NCBI GenBank assembly: GCA_934546745.1 | Contig: CAKTDV010000027.1 | Span: 1 to 28,865 of the forward strand | Reading direction: 5' to 3' | Source: an uncultured Desulfovibrio sp. | GTDB lineage: Bacteria; Desulfobacterota; Desulfovibrionia; Desulfovibrionales; Desulfovibrionaceae | Length of the DNA: 28,865 bases | Shown here: piece by piece, positions 23,520 through 28,865 of the stretch | Numbering within the stretch: the stretch's first letter is position 1 | Layout: each line of letters starts with the position of its first letter | Notes under the pieces: model-generated | What the model saw: the letters and a program-made list of their open reading frames with translations, nothing else | The model's database searches: none | What the model was told of the DNA's origin: nothing | Program-made: the position numbers and the translations under genes

Positions 23520-24869
23520 CTAGGCACCAGTGAGCGGATCCAGCGGCCCTGTCGTGGCGACCGGCGTCGCGGCCTGACCGCTCTCCCGCGCTTCCATCAT
23601 CTGTTTCAACGCCGCGCTGTCGCGCGCGGCCTGCGCCCGGCTGTTGGGCATGGCGGGATCGCCCTGCGGACGCGCCGCGTCAGCCGTCGCGCTGGCCGCG
23701 ACGGGTTGCGGGCTATCCATGTTGAGCATACGGATCAGGTCTTCCTTGTCCGTCTGCCGCCGCTGTTTCGGCAGATTCGTCGTATACCGGACGCGCCGCA
23801 CAGAGGCCTGCTGTTCCTGTTCCGGCGGCTGTCGCTGTTGCTCCGGCGCTGTCCGGGCCGCTTCCACCGCAGTCTGCGGCGACGGCTGGGCCATGTCTCC
23901 CTGTTCCACGGACGCCGCCGTCAACGGCGGCAGCGCCGATGCCCCGGGCGTCTGCGCGGCGTTGGCGTTGGCGGCCGCCAGCTGGCCCGCCGACGGCAGG
24001 GAGGGCTTGTGATTGCGCCGGGACAGGGCCGCCGGACGGATGCCGCTGCCGAGCTTGTCGCCCGCTTCCCGCTGCGCCTGCTGGGCCAGCTGCAACCCCG
24101 TCAGCTGATCGCCACGACGGGAAGGTGTCCGCCCCTTGCGCGCCTCCTCCGGCGGATTGCGGCGCTCTGTCTGGCGGGAACGCAGCACGGCAAGCGCCTG
24201 TTCCACTTCGGGCGTATGCTGTGCGGGCTGCGCTGGCGGCACCGCCGCCGCTGCTGCCATTGCCGGAGACGGCGTTTCCGGCGCGTCCGTCCGCGCCCGC
24301 TGGGCTTCCTGGGTCGCCTGAGGCATAAGCCCCTCCTGGGGCGCGGCCCCTTCGTACACGGAAGCCGTCATGGCATTGACGGCGGGCCCGGCGACGGACG
24401 CGGCCTTTTCTCCGGCGTCATCCGCTTGCGCAACGGATGGCAACAGAGGAGCGGCCCCGGCGGAAAAAGCCGTCCGCGTGGGCGCGGTCGCCGATGCCGT
24501 GCCCCGGCTCGCGGAAACAAGATTGCGCGAGAGCTGCGCAAACATCATGTCCGCAAGGCCGATGCCGCCCGCGCTGGTCATGCTCTTGGCAAGCTCCTGA
24601 TCATACATGTCCTGCCAGTAGGCTTCGTCCCGCCCCTTGAGCAGGCCCTCCTTGGGGAGGGTCGCGCGCATCTGCTGCCACATCTTTTGAATGAAGATGG
24701 ATTCAAACCCCTCGCAGGCGTCGCGCAGGCGGCGGTCCTTCTGCTCCCGCGTCAACCCGGCCGACGAGGATTGGCCCAGGCCGCGCACGTTGTTCCGTAA
24801 CGCCGACACCTCTCCCTGAACCCTTCCGAACGAGGCCGATACCATGGCGTCGTCAAAGGTGGACTTCAT
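23520..24869 (-). CDS. FlgJ-like rod-binding protein with long disordered tail
   Basis: The N-terminal third carries the FlgJ rod-binding domain: RLRDACEGFESIFIQKMWQQMR (about 47-68), the DMYDQELAKSMTSAGGIGLADMM segment and an LSRNL end near residue 115. In enteric FlgJ a peptidoglycan hydrolase follows. Here the remaining 330 residues are Ala/Gln/Pro/Arg-rich low complexity with no glucosaminidase, lytic transglycosylase or M23 motif that I can see. Such a tail could be a disordered tether in the periplasm. The ATG abuts the flgI stop (TAAATG), and a perfect GGAGGTGAT lies in the last codons of flgI, so translation is strongly coupled. No symbol is given because the hydrolase half is missing. 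Confidence 0.85.
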   Translation of the reverse strand: MKSTFDDAMVSASFGRVQGEVSALRNNVRGLGQSSSAGLTREQKDRRLRDACEGFESIFIQKMWQQMRATLPKEGLLKGRDEAYWQDMYDQELAKSMTSAGGIGLADMMFAQLSRNLVSASRGTASATAPTRTAFSAGAAPLLPSVAQADDAGEKAASVAGPAVNAMTASVYEGAAPQEGLMPQATQEAQRARTDAPETPSPAMAAAAAVPPAQPAQHTPEVEQALAVLRSRQTERRNPPEEARKGRTPSRRGDQLTGLQLAQQAQREAGDKLGSGIRPAALSRRNHKPSLPSAGQLAAANANAAQTPGASALPPLTAASVEQGDMAQPSPQTAVEAARTAPEQQRQPPEQEQQASVRRVRYTTNLPKQRRQTDKEDLIRMLNMDSPQPVAASATADAARPQGDPAMPNSRAQAARDSAALKQMMEARESGQAATPVATTGPLDPLTGA

Positions 24870-26003
24870 TTAAATCACCTCCAGATCCGCATGGAGCGAT
24901 CCCGATGCCTTGAGGCTGCGCAGAATGGAGATCAGATCGCGCGGCGTCGCGCCAATGGCGTTGAGCCCGTCCACCAGTTCCTGCAGAGTCGCCCCTTCCA
25001 GCATGTTGAGCTTGCGGTTTTCCTCGCGCACGTCAATGTTCGTCTGCGGCGTCACCACCGTCTGCCCCTGGGAGAACGGCCCGGGCTGGGACACCTGCTC
25101 GCTTTCCTGCACCGTGATCTGCAAATTGCCGTGCGCCACGGCGGCGCGGGAAATGCGCACATCGCGCCCCAGCACCACGGTGCCGGTCTTTTCGTCCACA
25201 ACGACCTTGGCGGCCGTATCCGGCGTCACTTCCAGATTTTCCACCGAGGCCATCAGCGGCACCAGATTGCTCCGGTATTGCGGGGGAACGCGCATTTCCA
25301 CGGAGGCCGCGTCCACCGCCCGCGCAAAGGGGCCGCCCATGGCGGCGTTGAGCCGTTCGGAAATCTGCTGCGCCGTGGAGAAATCCGGCGTGCGCATATT
25401 GAGGGTCAGCGTATCCTGCTGGTTGAACTCAAAGGGGATGGAACGCTCCACAATGCCGCCGCTGGGGATCAGGCCCACGGTATTGACGTTCTTCTGCGTG
25501 CTGGAGGCCGCCCCCTGCACGGAATAGCCGCCCACCACCAGCGACCCCTGCGCCAGCGCGTAGATCTTGCCGTCCACGCCTTTCAGGGCTGTCTGCAACA
25601 GCACGCCGCCCAGCAGCGAGGTGGCGTCCCCCACCGACGAAACCGTGACGTCGAGGCGCGTTCCCGGCTTGGAGGAAACGGGCATCTTGGCCGTCACCAT
25701 GACGGACGCCACGTTCTTGACCTTCAGCGACGAGGAATCAAGACCGATGCCCATCTTGTCCATCATGTTCTTCATGGAGCTGAGGGTAAAAACCGAGTCT
25801 TTCTTGTCGCCCGTGCCCTGGAGGCCCACCACAAGGCCGTAGCCTATCAGCTGATTGTCACGGACGCCGGAAAAGGTGGCGATATCCTTGATACGCACGG
25901 CCTGGGCCGGAACGGCAAAGGCCATGATGACGGCGGCAGCCACGACCGCGCGACAGCAGCGGCGGCACAGCGAGGCCCGGAGTCTTCTTGATGTCAGGAT
26001 CAT
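24870..26003 (-). CDS. flgI: Flagellar P-ring protein FlgI
   Basis: FlgI forms the periplasmic P-ring around the flagellar rod. The 377-residue product has a Sec signal peptide (basic start, hydrophobic core AVVAAAVIMAFAV, cleavage after AQA at about 35) and then the classic VRIKDIATFSGVRDNQLIGYGLVVGLQGTGD start of mature FlgI. Downstream family segments include SSVGDATSLLGGVLLQT and VVVDEKTGTVVLGRDVRI. I chose ATG 26003, which has AAGGAG upstream and leaves a normal signal peptide; an upstream in-frame start at 26054 would overlap the sigma-54 site. It is the first gene of the leftward flagellar transcript; flgA and flgH, often next to it, are not in this window. Confidence 0.96.
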   Translation of the reverse strand: MILTSRRLRASLCRRCCRAVVAAAVIMAFAVPAQAVRIKDIATFSGVRDNQLIGYGLVVGLQGTGDKKDSVFTLSSMKNMMDKMGIGLDSSSLKVKNVASVMVTAKMPVSSKPGTRLDVTVSSVGDATSLLGGVLLQTALKGVDGKIYALAQGSLVVGGYSVQGAASSTQKNVNTVGLIPSGGIVERSIPFEFNQQDTLTLNMRTPDFSTAQQISERLNAAMGGPFARAVDAASVEMRVPPQYRSNLVPLMASVENLEVTPDTAAKVVVDEKTGTVVLGRDVRISRAAVAHGNLQITVQESEQVSQPGPFSQGQTVVTPQTNIDVREENRKLNMLEGATLQELVDGLNAIGATPRDLISILRSLKASGSLHADLEVI

Positions 26004-26042
26004 GACGCATTCTCCTTGCCGGAGTCCCGGCGGGAGATAACC

Positions 26043-26059
26043 TGCAAAAGTCATGCCTG
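26043..26059 (-). promoter_or_regulatory. Sigma-54 promoter of the flagellar operon
   Basis: The minus-strand sequence CAGGCATGACTTTTGCA matches the RpoN consensus YTGGCAYGRNNNTTGCW at every defined base but one (A for T), with the required GG-N10-GC spacing. The start point would fall near 26032, leaving about 29 bases of leader with the flgI ribosome site before ATG 26003. I saw no activator site. Confidence 0.8.
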
Positions 26060-26134
26060 ATTACAACATGCTGAAATAACAGATAAATTATTTTTGCAAA
26101 CGCAATGCGTGGTTGCGGCATGCCGGTATTCCGC

Positions 26135-26156
26135 CGGACTTGCAATAAAAAGTCCG
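26135..26156. promoter_or_regulatory. Inverted repeat upstream of the thi riboswitch
   Basis: CGGACTT (26135-26141) and AAGTCCG (26150-26156) flank GCAATAAA between the divergent flgI and thi units. It may be an operator or, read leftward, a terminator-like hairpin whose loop begins with U residues. The thi promoter should be close by. Confidence 0.35.
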
Positions 26157-26175
26157 CGGGACTACACTTGCCTTA

Positions 26176-26267
26176 CCGGCTGGGGGAGCCACAAAACAGG
26201 CTGAGAAAGGGCGTAAGCGTCCTGACCCCGGAACCTGAGGCAGATAGTACTGACGTAGGGAAGCTGG
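26176..26267 (+). ncRNA. TPP riboswitch (THI element)
   Basis: The aptamer closes with P1 pairing CCGGCT (26176-26181) to AGCTGG (26262-26267). Inside are the conserved GGGGAGCC, GGCTGAGA and GAACCTGAGGCAGATAGTAC blocks and the TAGGGAAGC end typical of thiamine-pyrophosphate aptamers. It lies directly before thiS, and a terminator stands between, so TPP binding most likely stops transcription. Confidence 0.96.
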
Positions 26268-26328
26268 CAGCCTGCGCACAGCGCGCGGGAGAGGCGCATA
26301 GGCAAAAGCCGCATGCCCTTTTTGTGCA

Positions 26329-26369
26329 GCGTGTCCCCACCATCGGGCGGGACGCGCTTTTCTGTTTTT
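26329..26369 (+). terminator. Riboswitch expression-platform terminator
   Basis: GCGTGTCCC (26329-26337) pairs over nine bases with GGGACGCGC (26349-26357, one G-U), followed by TTTTCTGTTTTT. Upstream, GCGCGGGA (26283-26290) can instead pair with TCCCGCGC (26378-26385) beyond the terminator, and similar GC-rich segments could form an antiterminator. The off-switch reading follows from known TPP riboswitches; the alternative pairing is my inference. Confidence 0.85.
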
Positions 26370-26404
26370 CCGGCGCATCCCGCGCCGCATACGGAGGTTA
26401 GGCC

Positions 26405-26605
26405 GTGAACGTCATCATCAATGGGGAACAGGTCGCGCTGGACGACAGCCTGACCATCGAAGCCATGCTGCGCGCTCGCGGCAACGATCCCGCCACCGTC
26501 GTCGTGGAACGCAACGGCGCCATCGTCCCCGCCGCCGCCTTTGCCAGTACGTGCCTTGCCGGCGGTGACACCGTTGAGATTGTCCGCTTTGTCGGTGGCG
26601 GCTAG
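26405..26605 (+). CDS. thiS: Thiamine biosynthesis sulfur-carrier protein ThiS
   Basis: ThiS is a ubiquitin-fold carrier whose C-terminal glycine is turned into a thiocarboxylate that supplies sulfur to the thiazole ring. The 66-residue product begins MNVIINGEQVALDDSLTIEAML and ends RFVGGG, keeping the required di-glycine tail. Translation starts at GTG 26405 behind GGAGGT six bases upstream. It is the first gene behind the TPP riboswitch. Confidence 0.95.
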   Translation: MNVIINGEQVALDDSLTIEAMLRARGNDPATVVVERNGAIVPAAAFASTCLAGGDTVEIVRFVGGG

Positions 26606-26660
26606 AGCGGTTTCACGCCGAAAACGCGGATTGCAACCAACCATGCTCCGAGGAGTTCCC

Positions 26661-27449
26661 ATGCACGACCCCTTTGTTCTCGGCGGCGTCACGCTGCGCA
26701 GCCGCCTTTTCATCGGTACCGGTAAATACGGCGCGGACAGCCTGATTCCCGCTGTCGCCCAGGCCAGCGGCGCGGAAGTCATCACCGTTGCCATGCGCCG
26801 TGTGGACAAGGGCGGCGGCGAGGGCATCACCGCGCATATCCCCAAAACCATGCGCCTCCTCCCCAATACCAGCGGCGCGCGCACGGCTGAAGAAGCCGTG
26901 CGCCTCGCGCGCCTTGCGCGTGCCGCCGGGTGCGGGGACTGGATCAAAATCGAAGTCATCAGCGACGCCCGCCACCTCCTGCCCGACGGCCACGAAACGG
27001 CCCGCGCCACGGAAGCGCTTGCGCGCGAAGGCTTTACCGTCCTCCCCTACATTAACCCCGATCTCTACGTCGCCCGTGACTGCGTCAATGCCGGGGCCGC
27101 CGCCGTCATGCCCCTGGGCGCGCCCATCGGAAGCAATCGCGGCCTGCGCACAAAGGAAATGATCGCCATTCTCCTCGACGCGCTGAACGTGCCCATTATC
27201 GTCGACGCGGGCATTGGGAAGCCTTCCCACGCCTGCGAGGCCATGGAGATGGGTGCGGCGGCCTGCCTCGTCAACACGGCCATCGCCTCATCAGGGGATC
27301 CCGTCCGCATGGCCGCCGCCTTCAAGGCCGCCGTCGAAGCGGGGCGCGCCGCCTGGCTTGCGGGTCCGGGGGCCGTCAAAGGCGCCGCCGAAGGCGCGGA
27401 AGCCTCCTCACCGCTGACAGGCTTTCTTCATGAGGAGCCGCGTCCATGA
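26661..27449 (+). CDS. thiG: Thiazole synthase ThiG
   Basis: ThiG condenses deoxyxylulose 5-phosphate, dehydroglycine and ThiS thiocarboxylate into the thiazole phosphate of thiamine. The 262-residue product is a TIM barrel with FIGTGKYG (about 18-24), the Schiff-base lysine Lys96 in DWIKIEVI, the PLGAPIGSN...G phosphate region and VDAGIGKPSHA. I chose ATG 26661, preceded by GAGGAG; an ATG at 26643 would add six residues. The stop overlaps the thiH start by four bases (ATGA). The dehydroglycine is supplied by ThiH in this operon, the anaerobic route. Confidence 0.96.
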   Translation: MHDPFVLGGVTLRSRLFIGTGKYGADSLIPAVAQASGAEVITVAMRRVDKGGGEGITAHIPKTMRLLPNTSGARTAEEAVRLARLARAAGCGDWIKIEVISDARHLLPDGHETARATEALAREGFTVLPYINPDLYVARDCVNAGAAAVMPLGAPIGSNRGLRTKEMIAILLDALNVPIIVDAGIGKPSHACEAMEMGAAACLVNTAIASSGDPVRMAAAFKAAVEAGRAAWLAGPGAVKGAAEGAEASSPLTGFLHEEPRP

Positions 27450-28573
27450 GCGGCTTTCAGGATCTCCTCGCCCAGTGGCCGCGTGAACGCCGCGAAGAGG
27501 TGGCCGCCCGTGCCACCGAGGCGCACGTGCTGGCCGCGCTGGAAAAAGAATCCCTGCGTCCGGAAGATTTTCTCGCGCTGCTCTCCCCGGCGGCCGAACC
27601 CCATCTTGAACGCATGGCGCAACGCGCCCATGCGCTCACGCTGCGCTACTTCGGACGAGCCGTGAATCTCTTTACGCCGCTCTATCTGTCGGATTACTGC
27701 ACCAATCAATGCCGCTACTGCGGTTTTAACGCCAAAAACCGCCTTCACCGGCGTCACCTCTCGCTGGAAGAGGCCGAAGCCGAGGCCCGCGTCATCGCGT
27801 CCACGGGCCTTCAGCATATTCTTCTCCTCACCGGCGATGCCCGCAAACGCTCCTCACCGGAATATATCGCCGCCGTGACCCGCCGCATAAAACCCCTCTT
27901 CGCCTCCGTCGGGGTCGAAGTCTACTCCATGAGCGAGGAGGAATACGCTCTTCTTGTTCGCGCGGGCGTCGACAGCATGACCATGTTTCAGGAAACCTAT
28001 CATCCAGAACTCTATGACTGGCTGCATCCGGCAGGCCCCAAACGCGACTACGCCTTCCGCCTGAACGCTCCCGAACGCGCCGCACGTGGCGGTATGCGCA
28101 GCCTTGGGCTGGGCGCGCTCCTCGGTCTGGATGCCTTCATCCATGACGCCTTCGCCACCGGCCTTCACGCTTGGTGGCTTCTGCGCACCTTCCCCGGTGT
28201 CGATGTGGGCCTCTCCATCCCCCGCATCTGCCCCCACGAAGGTCAGTTCGATGTGCCCCACGCGGTGGGCGATCGTCAGTTCGTCCAGTACGTCGTCGCG
28301 CTGCGCTGTTTCCTCCCGCGTTCTCCCATTACCTGTTCCAGCCGCGAAAGCGCCTTCATGCGCAATCACCTCGTCCCGCTGGGAATCACCCGCGTATCCG
28401 CGGGCGTCTCCACCGCCGTCGGCGGGCGCGCCACCGAGGGAGATGAGGTGGGACAGTTTGAAATCACCGACCATCGCAGCGTCCAGGAAATGACCGCCGA
28501 TCTCTCCAGTATCGGTTATCAGGCCGTCCTCAAGGATTGGGAAGATCCCGTGCCCGCCTCAACCCAGCCTTAG
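27446..28573 (+). CDS. thiH: 2-iminoacetate synthase ThiH (tyrosine lyase)
   Basis: ThiH is an oxygen-sensitive radical-SAM enzyme that cleaves tyrosine to p-cresol and dehydroglycine for ThiG. The 375-residue length is typical. The CTNQCRYC motif places cluster cysteines at 85, 89 and 92, preceded by NLFTPLYLSDY and followed by the CGFNAKN segment. The C-terminal part has SRESAFMRNHLVPLGITRVSAGVSTAVGG. It overlaps thiG and is the last gene: a strong terminator follows, with no thiF or thiE. Using ThiH rather than glycine oxidase fits an anaerobe. Confidence 0.96.
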   Translation: MSGFQDLLAQWPRERREEVAARATEAHVLAALEKESLRPEDFLALLSPAAEPHLERMAQRAHALTLRYFGRAVNLFTPLYLSDYCTNQCRYCGFNAKNRLHRRHLSLEEAEAEARVIASTGLQHILLLTGDARKRSSPEYIAAVTRRIKPLFASVGVEVYSMSEEEYALLVRAGVDSMTMFQETYHPELYDWLHPAGPKRDYAFRLNAPERAARGGMRSLGLGALLGLDAFIHDAFATGLHAWWLLRTFPGVDVGLSIPRICPHEGQFDVPHAVGDRQFVQYVVALRCFLPRSPITCSSRESAFMRNHLVPLGITRVSAGVSTAVGGRATEGDEVGQFEITDHRSVQEMTADLSSIGYQAVLKDWEDPVPASTQP

Positions 28574-28614
28574 GGAACACGCGCACCAGAAACTTTCCGT
28601 CAAAGGAACCCGGG

Positions 28615-28660
28615 AAAAGCAAACGGCCCGCGGGGGGTATCCCGCGGGCCGTTTGCTTTT
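28615..28660. terminator. Strong bidirectional terminator after thiH
   Basis: A perfect 20-bp stem: AAAAGCAAACGGCCCGCGGG (28615-28634) pairs with its reverse complement at 28641-28660 around a 6-base loop. The A4/T4 ends make it usable on both strands. It ends the thi operon and insulates it from the oncoming rRNA operon. Confidence 0.92.
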
Positions 28661-28772
28661 CCCCGATTCCCTTCAGGAGGGGTTTCGCGCTTTTGCATGT
28701 TCACACTCCTTTCAGAAGGAAGAGGGGAACATGCCCGCTCTCGAGCTTGTTTCCAGGAGGGTATAGACACAG

Positions 28773-28802
28773 AAAAGCCCCCGATGGTATCGGGGGGCTT
28801 TT
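28773..28802 (-). terminator. Terminator of the leftward rRNA operon
   Basis: AAAAGCCCCCGAT (28773-28785) pairs with ATCGGGGGGCTTTT (28789-28802) around GGT, with one bulged or slipped G. Read on the minus strand it lies about 10 bases after the 5S end and finishes GCTTTTC. The 110 bases between this and the thi terminator hold no gene that I can see. Confidence 0.85.
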
Positions 28803-28811
28803 CCAAACACT

Positions 28812-28865
28812 CTTTGGCAACGGCCTACTTTCCCACATGAATCTATGCAGTATCATCGGCGATGG
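28812..28865 (-). rRNA. rrf: 5S ribosomal RNA, 3' part (cut by the window edge)
   Basis: Read on the minus strand, the last 54 bases give CCATCGCCGATGATACTGCA, then GTGGGAAAGTAGG and CCGTTGCCAAAG. This is the conserved 3' half of bacterial 5S rRNA (GCCGATGGTACTGC ... GTGGGAGAGTAGG.CGCTGCCA). The 5' half lies beyond the right edge. The terminator directly downstream supports this as the end of an rRNA operon transcribed leftward, convergent with the thi operon. The exact 3' end is uncertain by a few bases. Confidence 0.93.

Noticed and set aside
28600..28806. 68-codon minus-strand frame near the right edge
   Set aside because: It lies across two strong terminators in a gap between convergent operons and shows no coding features.

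Overview
The window is GC-rich, densely packed bacterial DNA. I infer a deltaproteobacterial sulfate reducer of the Desulfovibrionaceae. The grounds are the flagellar gene order (flgI, flgJ-like, flgN, flgK, flgL, fliW, then flgM convergent), the general protein flavour, a small basic protein of a type I associate with Desulfovibrio, and sigma-54 and sigma-28 type promoters on flagellar units. No database search was possible, so the genus is inference.

Layout. 1-345 is a non-coding leader with a possible leftward promoter. 346-5562 (+) is a housekeeping run: lepA, rimO, a long-chain acyl-CoA ligase and a small exported protein. 5574-11609 (-) holds, in transcription order, a 35-residue basic protein, fmdB-like zinc ribbon, purB, pyrE, an L,D-transpeptidase with NTF2-like modules and a 105-bp tandem repeat, and a single-pass coiled-coil membrane protein. 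12003-14250 (-) is a tight hisH-hisF-larE unit. 14711-16066 (+) is an AGCS sodium:amino-acid symporter behind a structured 460-bp leader. 16242-17025 (+) is an unknown gene plus flgM behind a near-consensus sigma-28 promoter. 17208-26003 (-) is the flagellar block. 26176-28573 (+) is a TPP-riboswitch-controlled thiS-thiG-thiH operon. The right edge cuts a leftward rRNA operon inside its 5S gene.

How the genes work together. The flagellar block builds the P-ring (FlgI), rod-associated factor (FlgJ-like), the chaperone for hook-associated proteins (FlgN) and the hook-filament junction (FlgK, FlgL). FliW is the flagellin-binding post-transcriptional regulator, and FlgM is the anti-sigma factor that holds back sigma-28. 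A sigma-54 type site in front of flgI and a sigma-28 type site in front of the flgM unit fit a two-tier flagellar hierarchy. The thi genes make the thiazole half of thiamine and are shut off by TPP through an attenuator.

Most unusual content: FlgL (886 aa) and FlgK (822 aa) are greatly enlarged by repeat insertions between normal terminal domains. FlgL has four or five beta-rich modules with an 'S-x-DGG-x-TW' signature. FlgK has one such module plus four 27-residue tandem repeats. In both, the module lies beside a DxDxDG calcium-loop-like motif. This looks like a decorated hook-filament junction. Other points of note are the absence of csrA beside fliW, the absence of thiF after thiH, a three-cysteine LarE without other lar genes, a dispersed intergenic repeat after larE and fliW, and a hairpin with a duplicated 9-mer in its loop before the symporter.
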